NCBI GenBank assembly: GCA_013150915.1
Contig: JAADJE010000088.1
Location: forward strand, 1-46,053
Length of the DNA stretch: 46,053 nt
Source of the DNA: Gammaproteobacteria bacterium
Lineage (GTDB): Bacteria > Pseudomonadota > Gammaproteobacteria > BMS3Bbin11
Direction of reading: 5' to 3'
Shown: piece by piece, positions 1 to 10,931 of the stretch
How positions within the stretch are numbered: the first letter of the stretch is position 1
Layout of the letters: the number at the start of each line of letters is the position of its first letter
Position numbers and translations under genes: made by a program
Notes under the pieces: generated by a model
Database searches by the model: none
What the model saw: the letters and a program-made list of their open reading frames with translations, nothing else
What the model was told of the DNA's origin: nothing

Positions 1-1
1 G

Positions 2-3009
<3,008 letters not shown>

Positions 3010-3074
3010 ATTTATTTGCTGAGCGATGACCTCAGGTTCAAATTTTGATGCTCAGAATTAATAGAGGTAGCGAT

Positions 3075-3890
3075 ATGACAAGGATGTATAATGAATTACC
3101 TCAGCGACTGGAAATTAAAATGACTGGAAAATCAGATAAATCAATCCGTAAGGGTATCTACATTCTACCCAACCTGTTCACTACCGGTGCACTGTTTTCG
3201 GGTTTTTCAGCGATCGTACAGGCAAGCAAGGGTGATTTTGAACTGGCGGCGATTCTTATTTTTGTTGCTATGGTGCTCGATGGACTCGATGGACGTGTGG
3301 CACGTATGACCAATACCACCAGTGAGTTTGGTATTCAGTATGACAGCCTGTCAGATATGGTTTCATTTGGCCTGGCCCCCGCACTGGTGGTCTATGAGTG
3401 GTCTTTAAATTCCATGGGTAAGCTCGGTTGGCTGGTTGCATTTATCTATGCTGTGGCTGCCGCTCTGAGGTTGGCACGTTTTAATACCCATGCGGCCCAT
3501 GAAAAATCTGTTTTCCAGGGCCTGCCCAGCCCCTCTGCAGCCGCTATCCTTGCTGCTTTCATCTGGGTGGTCAATGATTATGGTATGACAGGAGCCGATT
3601 TCAAAATCTCTATTTTGTTGCTGACTCTGGTGGCGGCTATCCTCATGGTTAGCAATGTACCGTTCCGCAGCTTCAAGGATTTTGACCTGAAAAGCAATGT
3701 CCCTTTTGTTGTAGTTCTGGGAATAGTTATTGCCCTGGTAGTTATTGTTTATGACCCACCCAGGGTTCTGTTCGCGGGTTTCTTCATTTACCTTGTTTCC
3801 GGACCGGTTACTGCTTTGTTGAATCGCAAGAAAGGGAAAGAAGATCTGAAGGGTAGGGATGCTGACAGTTCTGAGAAAGATTCGGACTGA
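3075..3890 (+). CDS. pssA: CDP-diacylglycerol-serine O-phosphatidyltransferase
   Basis: Type-II phosphatidylserine synthase that transfers a phosphatidyl group from CDP-diacylglycerol to serine on the way to phosphatidylethanolamine. The CDP-alcohol phosphatidyltransferase signature D-x2-DG-x2-AR-x8-G-x3-D-x3-D is intact (DGLDGRVAR ... FGIQYDSLSD), followed by FGLAPALVVYEW. About seven or eight hydrophobic segments make it an integral membrane protein. The tail is charged (KKGKEDLKGRD...). ATG 3075 is preferred because AGAGG lies at 3063-3067 with good spacing. An in-frame ATG at 3045 would add ten residues but has a poorer site. The conserved core starts at IRKGIYILPNLFT. Location next to leuA is common outside the enterics. 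Confidence 0.95.
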   Translation: MTRMYNELPQRLEIKMTGKSDKSIRKGIYILPNLFTTGALFSGFSAIVQASKGDFELAAILIFVAMVLDGLDGRVARMTNTTSEFGIQYDSLSDMVSFGLAPALVVYEWSLNSMGKLGWLVAFIYAVAAALRLARFNTHAAHEKSVFQGLPSPSAAAILAAFIWVVNDYGMTGADFKISILLLTLVAAILMVSNVPFRSFKDFDLKSNVPFVVVLGIVIALVVIVYDPPRVLFAGFFIYLVSGPVTALLNRKKGKEDLKGRDADSSEKDSD

Positions 3891-3913
3891 ATTACTTTTT
3901 ACAGAGCGTTATG

Positions 3914-3953
3914 TGTTTCGGTTTACGTAGAATCAAAAATGCAAACCGAAACA
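3914..3953. repeat. 11-bp perfect inverted repeat after pssA
   Basis: Arms TGTTTCGGTTT (3914-3924) and AAACCGAAACA (3943-3953) are exact reverse complements with an 18-base loop, 23 bases past the pssA stop. There is no T tract on either side, so it is not a canonical intrinsic terminator. It may be an RNA stem at the pssA 3' end or an operator for the leuA transcription unit. Confidence 0.7.
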
Positions 3954-3993
3954 GGTGTTGCAATATACTTGCTGTTTATGCGATAGTCCGCTC

Positions 3994-4104
3994 ATGTTAC
4001 AGGCAGACCAAACATTCTCTACGTCGTTAATTGCAGCAGCACCTGTTGTTGCCGCCTCTGCATATACTGCTTACACCCTCCTCAGCGTTCTGTTGCTGCG
4101 CTAG
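3994..4104 (+). CDS. Candidate leucine-rich leader peptide upstream of leuA
   Basis: A 36-codon ORF (ATG 3994, TAG 4102-4104) ends 124 bases before leuA. It contains seven leucine codons, five of them in the last eight sense codons, giving the C-terminus LLSVLLLR. It also has a run of Ala and Val codons (AAAPVVAASA). This is the layout of amino-acid-biosynthesis leader peptides, in which ribosome stalling at Leu codons sets downstream transcription. A hairpin TGCGCT/AGCGCA (4097-4102/4108-4113) straddles the stop codon. The overlapping segment GTTGCTGC (4092-4099) could instead pair with GCAGCAGC (4033-4040), so two exclusive folds exist. Against it: there is no clear Shine-Dalgarno before ATG 3994 and no U-tract terminator follows. 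A further hairpin CTCCAT/ATGGAG is at 4153-4170. Assignment is inference. Confidence 0.5.
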   Translation: MLQADQTFSTSLIAAAPVVAASAYTAYTLLSVLLLR

Positions 4105-4228
4105 TTCAGCGCACATACTCTTACCCACTACCGAATAAGCATCCATCATTTTCTCCATTTTTATATGGAGTGCATGTTAATCTTGGTGCTGAAAATATTC
4201 AGTGCCAAAAGCAATTCAGGATACAGAG

Positions 4229-5779
4229 ATGAGTGATTCATTAATTATATTTGATACCACCTTGCGTGACGGTGAGCAGAGTCCTGGCGCGTCGATGACA
4301 CGTGATGAAAAAGTACGTATCGCACGCAGCCTGGAGCGTATGCGGGTAGACGTTATAGAGGCCGGGTTCCCGGCGGCCAGCCGCGGTGATTTTAAAAGTG
4401 TTCATGCTGTTGCTTCCGTTGTGAAAGAAAGTTGTGTATGTGGCCTGGCTCGTGCCATCAAAAGTGACATACAGGCGACAGCAGACGCCATCAAACCAGC
4501 GAAAAAGAACCGTATCCATACCTTTATCGCCACATCACCCATACATATGCAGGAAAAATTACACATGACGCCGGAGCAGGTGCTGGAGCGTGCCGTCTGG
4601 GCGGTAAAATTTTCCCGTCAGTTTACCGATGATGTTGAGTTCTCTCCAGAAGATGCCGGTCGATCCGATGAAGACTTTCTGTGTAAGGTGATTGAGGCCG
4701 TTATCTCTGCAGGCGCTACGACCATAAATATACCGGACACCGTGGGCTATAATTTACCGGGTCAATTCGGTCTCTTGATTGCAAATCTACGTCAGCGTAT
4801 TCCGAATTCGGATAAAGCCATCTTTTCTGTTCATTGTCATAATGACCTTGGTATGGCCGTTGCCAATTCACTGAGTGCTGTTCTCAATGGTGCAAGACAG
4901 GTTGAATGTACCATTAATGGCCTTGGTGAAAGAGCAGGAAACGCCGCGCTCGAAGAGATTGTCATGGCGGTAGAAACTCGGCAGGATGTGTTCGACTGCA
5001 CAACCGGCATAGATACCACCCAGATCGTACCAACCAGTCGTCTGGTCTCCAATATTACCGGTTTTACTGTGCAACCAAACAAAGCGATTGTTGGTGCCAA
5101 TGCCTTTGCTCATGAATCGGGGATCCACCAGGATGGTGTGATTAAAAAACGTGAAACTTATGAAATAATGCGTGCTGAAGATGTTGGTTGGGCACATAAT
5201 CGCATGGTTTTGGGTAAGCACTCTGGTCGTAATGCCTTCCGTACTCGACTCAAAGAATTAGGAATTGAAATCGAAACCGAATCAGCGCTCAATTCTGCCT
5301 TTGCCCGATTTAAAGAACTTGCAGACAAGAAACATGAGATATTTGACGAAGATCTACAGGCATTGGCGACCGAGGAATCGATTGGTCAGGAGAACGAAAC
5401 AGTTAAGCTGGTTACATTGAAAGTGTGTTCAGAAACTGGTGAGACACCCATGGCTGATGTAACGTTGAACATAAATGGTACGGATATGTCGGCATCAATG
5501 CCGGGTGGTGGGCCTGTCGATGCTGTTTTTAAGGCCATAGAGGCCATCATTAACTGTGGCTGTAAATTACTGCTTTATTCGGTAAACAACATTACTACCG
5601 GCACTGACTCGCAGGGTGAAGTGACTGTTCGTATTGAGAAAGACTCCCGCATAGTTAATGGTACGGGTGCCGACACCGATATTGTCATAGCTTCTGCGAA
5701 GGCGTATCTAAATGCTATGAACAAGATGAAAGTCGACCTTGACCGTTCACATCCACAATCCAGTTTGCCTCCAATCTGA
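4229..5779 (+). CDS. leuA: 2-isopropylmalate synthase
   Basis: Catalyses the first committed step of leucine synthesis, condensing acetyl-CoA with 2-oxoisovalerate. The N-terminal TIM barrel begins with [16 protein letters not shown]. It continues through [14 protein letters not shown] (metal-binding His pair) and [14 protein letters not shown], and HESGIHQDG lies in the linker domain. The C-terminal ~130 residues form the LeuA regulatory domain ([16 protein letters not shown]) that normally binds leucine for feedback inhibition. Length is 516 residues, the usual value for the type-1 enzyme. ATG 4229 is chosen because CAGG lies eight to nine bases upstream. GTG 4202 would add nine residues. 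The upstream leader ORF suggests attenuation as a second level of control. Confidence 0.97.
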   Translation: MSDSLIIFDTTLRDGEQSPGASMTRDEKVRIARSLERMRVDVIEAGFPAASRGDFKSVHAVASVVKESCVCGLARAIKSDIQATADAIKPAKKNRIHTFIATSPIHMQEKLHMTPEQVLERAVWAVKFSRQFTDDVEFSPEDAGRSDEDFLCKVIEAVISAGATTINIPDTVGYNLPGQFGLLIANLRQRIPNSDKAIFSVHCHNDLGMAVANSLSAVLNGARQVECTINGLGERAGNAALEEIVMAVETRQDVFDCTTGIDTTQIVPTSRLVSNITGFTVQPNKAIVGANAFAHESGIHQDGVIKKRETYEIMRAEDVGWAHNRMVLGKHSGRNAFRTRLKELGIEIETESALNSAFARFKELADKKHEIFDEDLQALATEESIGQENETVKLVTLKVCSETGETPMADVTLNINGTDMSASMPGGGPVDAVFKAIEAIINCGCKLLLYSVNNITTGTDSQGEVTVRIEKDSRIVNGTGADTDIVIASAKAYLNAMNKMKVDLDRSHPQSSLPPI

Positions 5780-5789
5780 GAATTTTATA

Positions 5790-6440
5790 ATGCCGTCTAT
5801 CTCCGATCTGCGAAGACAAATGCTCGAAGATTTGGGCATAGATGTCTGGCTATTTCGGGATAATACTACCAGAGATGAGAATTACTGGAGATCACTACAA
5901 AATAAGGTACAAACCTGTCAATCATGTGCCCTGTCTAAAAGCCGTACTCAGACAGTATTCGGTAGCGGTAATGCCCAGGCCGAATTACTGTTGATTGGTG
6001 AGGCTCCAGGTGCAGAGGAGGATCGGCAGGGGCAGCCTTTTGTTGGTAAGGCAGGAAAACTACTGAATGCGATGTTATTTTCTATTGGCCTTACGCGAGA
6101 TCAGGTTTATATCTGTAACGTTCTGAAATGTCGACCACCCAATAATCGTAATCCCTTGCCTGCTGAAGTTGAATCCTGTGCATCTTTTCTTAGTGCGCAG
6201 ATTGAGTTCATAAAACCAAAAGTTATACTTGCGCTGGGACGATTTGCAGCACACAGTCTGTTACAGACAGAAGCACCCGTTTATAAGATGCGTGAAAACA
6301 ATAATGTCCTCCCAGGAGCCGAAATACCCGTTGTGGTAACCTATCATCCCGCAAGTCTATTACGAAATCCTGAGCAAAAAGCGCAATCATGGCAGGATTT
6401 ATGTAAAGTAAGCCAATTGTTGGGGATTAAAAAGGGTTGA
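5790..6440 (+). CDS. Uracil-DNA glycosylase, family 4 (iron-sulfur type)
   Basis: Family-4/5-type uracil-DNA glycosylase that removes uracil from DNA in base excision repair. Visible motifs: [24 protein letters not shown] (active-site loop and phosphate region, from ~residue 69), the [14 protein letters not shown] segment, and the C-terminal HPASLLRNP. Cysteines at CQSC (N-terminal), KCRPP and ESC fit the four-cysteine 4Fe-4S cluster of the family. The first ~40 residues are a poorly conserved extension common to proteobacterial members, often annotated as DNA polymerase-related. ATG 5790, ten bases after the leuA stop, is preferred. An upstream in-frame TTG (5739) would overlap leuA. The gene overlaps rimI by one base (TGATG), so the two are translationally coupled. 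Confidence 0.92.
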   Translation: MPSISDLRRQMLEDLGIDVWLFRDNTTRDENYWRSLQNKVQTCQSCALSKSRTQTVFGSGNAQAELLLIGEAPGAEEDRQGQPFVGKAGKLLNAMLFSIGLTRDQVYICNVLKCRPPNNRNPLPAEVESCASFLSAQIEFIKPKVILALGRFAAHSLLQTEAPVYKMRENNNVLPGAEIPVVVTYHPASLLRNPEQKAQSWQDLCKVSQLLGIKKG

Positions 6441-6898
6441 TGGAGGGGGTGCCTTCAGCCAGTATTCGACCGATGCAGGCGATTGATTTAGCAGAAGTTC
6501 TAACGATAGAACAGGCGTCCTATGATTTTCCATGGACGGAAGGGATTTTTCGCGATTGTTTGAAAAAGAAGTATCCCTCAATGCTTTTTGTTCAGCAAAA
6601 AAAGATTCTTGCTTACGTAATTTTTCACTTTATCGTTGATGAATGTCATCTGCTCAACCTTTGTATCCGACAGGAAGATAGAAGGCAGGGCCTGGCAACG
6701 AAAATGGTTCAGTATTTAATGAATCAGGCCCGACAAAATGATATGGGTTCGATATTTCTTGAGGTGAGAAAATCCAATGCCGCCGCAATAAATCTTTATG
6801 ACAAGCTGGGATTTAATGAAATAGGTTTGCGAAGAGATTATTACCCGGGGAGTAGCGGACGTGAAGATGCACTGGTACTGGCGCGTGAGATAGTTTGA
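6440..6898 (+). CDS. rimI: Ribosomal protein bS18-alanine N-acetyltransferase
   Basis: A GNAT-fold acetyltransferase that acetylates the N-terminal alanine of ribosomal protein S18. The acetyl-CoA binding loop is RRQGLATKM (motif A, near residue 77), followed by LEVRKSNAAAINLYDKLGF and the RimI-typical ending LRRDYYP...EDALVLARE. Length (152 residues) fits the family. ATG 6440 shares a base with the preceding stop codon, and AAGGG just upstream serves as ribosome binding site. In many gammaproteobacteria rimI sits near tsaB. Here its partner is the uracil glycosylase, an arrangement also seen widely. Confidence 0.93.
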   Translation: MEGVPSASIRPMQAIDLAEVLTIEQASYDFPWTEGIFRDCLKKKYPSMLFVQQKKILAYVIFHFIVDECHLLNLCIRQEDRRQGLATKMVQYLMNQARQNDMGSIFLEVRKSNAAAINLYDKLGFNEIGLRRDYYPGSSGREDALVLAREIV

Positions 6899-6901
6899 AT
6901 G

Positions 6902-6936
6902 CAGTTTTTGGTTTTCAGTCAAAGTCAAAATCAAAA
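6902..6936. repeat. Seven-base periodic repeat island 1 (after rimI)
   Basis: Five heptads in continuous register follow the rimI stop: cagtttt, tggtttt, cagtcaa, agtcaaa, atcaaaa. They are degenerate but keep the period of seven and the same A/T-rich vocabulary as the islands at 14587, 25972, 28806 and 34110. This is the weakest of the five. The island lies between the convergent rimI and dctM genes. A short CTCT/AGAG stem follows at 6941-6952. Confidence 0.45.
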
Positions 6937-6974
6937 TATACTCTTGCGAGAGAAAAATATTATGACCTTATCTT

Positions 6975-8249
6975 TTATGGGCTTAGAAACACCAGGCTCA
7001 ATGATGGGACGTAGGTGATAATCAGTACGGCGAAAAGTAGAATAAAGAAGAATGGCAGGGTTGCAATATACAACTCCATTACCGGTTTGTTGAAGCGGTA
7101 GCTGGCAATGAACAGGTTCATGCCTACCGGTGGCGTAAAATAACCTAGCTGCATGTTCGCCAGAAAAATAATACCGAGGTGGACAGGCTGAATACCGTAA
7201 CCGGCGGCGAGTGGCAGTATGATCGGGATGATAATGATCAATGCCGAAAAAATATCCAGCATCATACCCAGCAGCAGTAAAAATATATTCAGCGCGATTA
7301 GAAACGTCCACCTGTTATCGATATACTCACGAATGGTTTCAAACAGACGGGTAGGGATATCTGCATCGATCATATAATTGGTTGATGCCAGTGACACACT
7401 CAGTATCAGTAATATTGCACCGACCAGGACCATGGATTCACGGATAATTTTTGGCATATCTCGTACTTTTACTTCACGTTTAATGAAGACTTCGACGATT
7501 AACACGTATACTGCAGTGACCGCAGCGGCTTCTGAGACGGCGATATAGCCACCGTATATTCCCCCCAGTACCAGGAAAGGGAGAGGGATTTCCCAGATGG
7601 ATTCTCGAATTACTGCGAAGATTTCCTTGCCGTCCAGTTTACCCGTAAGCTGGCCTTTGGGCTGTTTCCACATGCTCCAGCCTGAAAGCAAAATCACCAT
7701 CAGCAGGCCAGGCAGGATGCCTGCGAGAAACAAATCGTCAATATTTACCGGTGTATCTAATGATGCCTGTTGTGCGATTACACCATAGAGAATCAGTGGC
7801 AATGATGGGGCGAATAACAGACCCAAACTGCCGGAGGTGGTAATTAGACCCAGGTTAAACCGCTCTGGATAACCCGCCTGTTGTAATGCAGGATAGAGCA
7901 AGGCACCCAAGGCCACAATGGTAACACCTGAGGCCCCCGTGAAAGCCGTAAAAAAGGCACAGGCTGTTAGTGCAACAATGGCCAGCCCACCCGGCATCCA
8001 GCCTAGCAGTGCATGAGCCATTCTTACCATACGGGCGGGTGCCTGACTTTCGCCGAGCAGATACCCCGCAAAGGTAAATAATGGGATTGCCAGCAGCATC
8101 GGCATCTCGGCGAGACGGTATATTTCTATGGTAACGACCTGAAGGTCAACTCCCTCATTGTAAAATCCCCAAAGTGCGCTCCCGCCGATAATACTGAACA
8201 GGGGGGCACCAAGTAATGCTAACAAGAGTAGAAGAATAGCGACGATCAT
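6975..8249 (-). CDS. dctM: TRAP transporter large permease (DctM)
   Basis: The large 424-residue membrane subunit of a tripartite ATP-independent periplasmic transporter, which uses an ion gradient to import an organic acid or similar anion. About twelve hydrophobic segments are visible. Family motifs include PLFTFAGYLLGES near the N-terminus, TGASGVTIVALGALLYPAL, SGSLGLLFAPSLPLILYG, and GLIFLANMQLGYFTPPVGMNLF-like text toward the end (here GIIFLANMQLGYFTPPVG). The start ATG at 8249 overlaps the dctQ stop by four bases, the usual coupling of the two permease subunits. The substrate cannot be read from the sequence. The family includes C4-dicarboxylate, sialic acid and many other uptake systems. 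Confidence 0.93.
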   Translation of the reverse strand: MIVAILLLLLALLGAPLFSIIGGSALWGFYNEGVDLQVVTIEIYRLAEMPMLLAIPLFTFAGYLLGESQAPARMVRMAHALLGWMPGGLAIVALTACAFFTAFTGASGVTIVALGALLYPALQQAGYPERFNLGLITTSGSLGLLFAPSLPLILYGVIAQQASLDTPVNIDDLFLAGILPGLLMVILLSGWSMWKQPKGQLTGKLDGKEIFAVIRESIWEIPLPFLVLGGIYGGYIAVSEAAAVTAVYVLIVEVFIKREVKVRDMPKIIRESMVLVGAILLILSVSLASTNYMIDADIPTRLFETIREYIDNRWTFLIALNIFLLLLGMMLDIFSALIIIIPIILPLAAGYGIQPVHLGIIFLANMQLGYFTPPVGMNLFIASYRFNKPVMELYIATLPFFFILLFAVLIITYVPSLSLVFLSP

Positions 8250-8764
8250 GGGTTGCCATTTCCTTTTGCTGTCTGTAAAAGGAGTGTGATTACTTGAAAG
8301 GTATAGCGCAGTGCAATGACGGTAAAGCCGAAAGGAATAATCGATTCAGGCAGCCAGGCAGGTACTGAGGCAAATGCTGTTACACCTGAATGCCATTCAT
8401 CTATCAGAAAACGAAATGAGTTCCAGGCAATGATCGTGGAAACAATCGCGGCAAATGAACGAGTAAAAATATTGCTGAGGGTTTTTAATTTTTCTGGCAG
8501 GATACGGGTGAGGACATCGACACTGATTTGTTTATCCTGACGGGTAGCAACTAAAGCCCCCAGCAACCCCACCCACAACACAAGAACCCGCAACAGGGGA
8601 TCCAGCCAGATTGTTCCTGTATCGAAAAAGTTTCTCATCACAATCTGACTGAAGGCCAGTATCACCATGGTCAACAGGATAATAACCAGCAAACTGTCTT
8701 CTATATTGTGAAGAATTCTAACACCACGCTGCAGCACGGAATATCCCTGGCCTGGATATTTCAT
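8246..8764 (-). CDS. dctQ: TRAP transporter small permease (DctQ)
   Basis: A 172-residue protein with four predicted membrane helices, the small permease of the TRAP system. The second half of helix two and the following loop carry the family pattern FSQIVMRNFFDTGTIWLDPLLRVLVLWVGLLGA, split here as FSQIVMRNFF and WLDPLLRVLVLWVG, followed by A..TRQDKQISVDVL. It overlaps dctM by four bases. The start codon at 8764 lies inside the left arm of a 20-bp inverted repeat. No strong Shine-Dalgarno is visible upstream on the minus strand, so translation may depend on that structure. Confidence 0.9.
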   Translation of the reverse strand: MKYPGQGYSVLQRGVRILHNIEDSLLVIILLTMVILAFSQIVMRNFFDTGTIWLDPLLRVLVLWVGLLGALVATRQDKQISVDVLTRILPEKLKTLSNIFTRSFAAIVSTIIAWNSFRFLIDEWHSGVTAFASVPAWLPESIIPFGFTVIALRYTFQVITLLLQTAKGNGNP

Positions 8765-8871
8765 AGGAATACCGTTGCAGGAGACATTATGTAGCCTGCT
8801 AATATACGATGGGTCTTTGTTCTGTTTATAGGCCTAAGTCGCACAGTCGTGTTCCTATGAAATATCCAGGC
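8750..8871. repeat. 20-bp perfect inverted repeat between dctP and dctQ
   Basis: The arms at 8750-8769 and 8852-8871 are exact reverse complements of 20 bases, separated by 82 bases. On the transcribed (minus) strand one arm begins four bases after the dctP stop codon, and the other contains the dctQ start codon and its first codons (MKYPG). A smaller stem GCAGG/CCTGC (8777-8781/8795-8799) lies inside the loop. There is no T tract, so this is not a terminator. Known TRAP operons use intercistronic stems to favour the binding protein over the permeases; applying that here is inference. Confidence 0.85.
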
Positions 8872-8875
8872 TTGC

Positions 8876-9901
8876 TTACCTGGTGACAGAAGAGTCCGTG
8901 CCTGAGCGATATTTTGTTAATAAGTTTTTCAGTTTATGATAGAGCCCGGGGGTAACTGCCTTGCTGCCCGTTTCCTCAATCACTTCATTGGCGAGATGGT
9001 TCCAGTGGGCAATCTCATTGTCATCAGGGTTCACAAATTCTGTTCCCATCTTCAGTAAAGCCTGTTTGGCATTTTCGTTGTCCTTACGGTTGGCCTTATC
9101 CATTGCTGAGAATGTTTTTGCGATAACGTCCTTTATAATCTTCTGGTCAGCGGCATTTATTTTATTAAAATATTTATTGTCGACAATCAGTACACCAACA
9201 AGAAATAGCAGAGGGACATTGGTGATGCTACGGATTCGAGTGTGCCATTGAAATGCCAGAGCCCCCGTAGGTGTTGCACCGATAGTATCAATAAGACCTG
9301 TTTGTAAACCGGTGTAAACATCTGCCAGCGACAGGGCAATAGGGTGAACACCCATTTTTCTGAACAGGGCCTCATTCAGTACATCATCTTCTGGTATCCA
9401 CAGTTTGTGCTTTCTCAGATCAGCTACATTCCTTATTGTGCTATTGGACATCAAGTAGGCAAAACCGCCTTCAGAAATTCCAAGCATGGTAAATCCTCTT
9501 TTATCCATACCCTTTTTAAGCAAGGGGTCGATAGTAGGGCGAACATAGTCGATTTCACTGTAGTTTTTAAATACCAGAGGTAGGCTGTATATCTGCATAT
9601 CAGGATAGATGCTTGCCAGACTACCTCCTGTCAGGGCGCCCCCCTGCAATTGACCGAGGCGGATTTTTTTCATCACACTCCTATCGTTGCCCATGACACC
9701 GCCGGGGTAGAATTTCAACTTCACTCTGCCATTAGTTTTTTCATTGATTTCAACAGCGGCAGCGCGCATTTTCTTCATCCATGAAGTGCCGTCAGGCGCA
9801 AGTGTCGCAATTTTTAATGTCATTGCATGGCCATTGCTAAATGGTATAAACAAGGCGGCAATAAGGAAGAATTGCAGGAATCGTTTAGTTATGTATAACA
9901 T
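8876..9901 (-). CDS. dctP: TRAP transporter substrate-binding protein (DctP family)
   Basis: A 341-residue periplasmic binding protein. The N-terminus (MLYITKRFLQFFLIAALFIPFSNGHA) is a cleavable signal peptide. The mature protein opens with the DctP pattern LKIATLAPDGTSWMKK, followed by the GRVKLKFYPGGVMG segment and GLQTGLIDTIGATPTGAL. The last is the region around the conserved substrate-binding arginine/helix of TRAP binding proteins. GGAAAG lies at a good distance before the ATG at 9901 on the minus strand. It forms the second gene of a tatT-dctP-dctQ-dctM operon and is followed at once by an inverted repeat. Confidence 0.93.
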   Translation of the reverse strand: MLYITKRFLQFFLIAALFIPFSNGHAMTLKIATLAPDGTSWMKKMRAAAVEINEKTNGRVKLKFYPGGVMGNDRSVMKKIRLGQLQGGALTGGSLASIYPDMQIYSLPLVFKNYSEIDYVRPTIDPLLKKGMDKRGFTMLGISEGGFAYLMSNSTIRNVADLRKHKLWIPEDDVLNEALFRKMGVHPIALSLADVYTGLQTGLIDTIGATPTGALAFQWHTRIRSITNVPLLFLVGVLIVDNKYFNKINAADQKIIKDVIAKTFSAMDKANRKDNENAKQALLKMGTEFVNPDDNEIAHWNHLANEVIEETGSKAVTPGLYHKLKNLLTKYRSGTDSSVTR

Positions 9902-9969
9902 GTCGTCTTTCCATAAATTTGTACGGTTATTTTGACGCTACTATTTATTGTGCTGCAAAAAGGGGTGAA

Positions 9970-10818
9970 TCAAAAGAAGTCATCGGATTCGTTCAATAAT
10001 TTCTGCGCCTGTTCGTGGGCAAGGGTATTACTCAGTGTCATGCCAGGTGCGGCAACAGGGGAAGCCAGAACTTCATTCAGTAATTTATCGTGCAGTTTTT
10101 TGTCAAACACTGTGCGCGCATAATACTGGGCATACAGGGTTTTGGCCATCAGGTTTTTCCCTTTGCTGTACTTTATGGCTTGTTTAAAATATTTTTTTGC
10201 AAGTTTCGGTTTGCCCCCCATGGCCGCAGGCAGGAAGGAATTAAGGACACCTAGATAGAGTTGTGCGTTGCCATTGTCCCATCCGGGGTCGAGTTCGACA
10301 ACGCGTTGCATGATGGCCTTGATTTTGGGGATGTCAGCAATTGCCATCCAGTCTTTTGTTCTGGTTTGTACCCAGCCGGCCCAGGCGATTCCCCATGTAT
10401 TCAGTACCGGTAGATTATTTTTTTCAATCTTCTGAAGTGCCTTTTCAAAGTCTGGAAAGTAACTTTTTGGTATATCACAGAGTGTTGGTAATCTAATACA
10501 AAAGGCATGCAGGGCATACTGGCGTGATTTTTCTGTCAAACGTCTAGCACGTGCCGGTTCGGTAATGAAAGCACTTGCGTAGGAGCCGTATAATTTACTG
10601 CCGGAAATCAGAAGATCTACATCGTCAGGCGATCCCTGAATAAAGCTGTCTATCATAATTAGATAGGCCGGGGCACCTTGACGAACGGTGTCAGGGTCAT
10701 TCTGGTTTTGAATCGCCTCACTGAGATTGTCCGCCAGATCCTTTGATGCAGAGCTGACTAGTGTGTTGCAAGCACTTAGTGCAAGGAATGTAAACAAAAG
10801 GAGTACTAACCGTATCAC
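9970..10818 (-). CDS. tatT: TRAP transporter TatT-component lipoprotein
   Basis: A 282-residue lipoprotein: the N-terminus ends in the lipobox LSAC (cysteine 17). The body resembles the TatT (TP0956-like) family, helical TPR-like proteins that associate with a TRAP binding protein. Recognisable parts are APAYLIMIDSFIQGSPDD, SRQYALHAFCIRLP, LNTWGIAWAGWVQTRTKD and LYLGVLNSFLPAAMGGKP. The start codon is GTG 10818. The family role is thought to be assembly with DctP into a periplasmic complex handling a hydrophobic ligand, known mainly from Treponema. Its position 68 bases upstream of dctP supports the same partnership here. Hydrophobic ligand handling in this organism is inference. Confidence 0.85.
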   Translation of the reverse strand: MIRLVLLLFTFLALSACNTLVSSASKDLADNLSEAIQNQNDPDTVRQGAPAYLIMIDSFIQGSPDDVDLLISGSKLYGSYASAFITEPARARRLTEKSRQYALHAFCIRLPTLCDIPKSYFPDFEKALQKIEKNNLPVLNTWGIAWAGWVQTRTKDWMAIADIPKIKAIMQRVVELDPGWDNGNAQLYLGVLNSFLPAAMGGKPKLAKKYFKQAIKYSKGKNLMAKTLYAQYYARTVFDKKLHDKLLNEVLASPVAAPGMTLSNTLAHEQAQKLLNESDDFF

Positions 10819-10931
10819 TGTGAGATCTCTTTTTCTGGAGCAGTGATTATACGAGCTATCTCTAGATCTCGCCAGAAGTGGAAAGGATATTCCGCTGAAC
10901 TGTTGCCCCCCCGGAGAAAGAGCGAGGTGAT

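Noticed and set aside
3914-3953. Intrinsic terminator of pssA
   Set aside because: The inverted repeat is strong but no T tract follows on either strand; reported as an inverted repeat only.
6941-6952. Terminator between rimI and dctM
   Set aside because: Only a four-base-pair CTCT/AGAG stem; insufficient.
8750-8871. MITE or insertion sequence remnant with 20-bp terminal repeats
   Set aside because: No target duplication flanks it, and one arm is part of the dctQ reading frame. An intercistronic stem explains it better.
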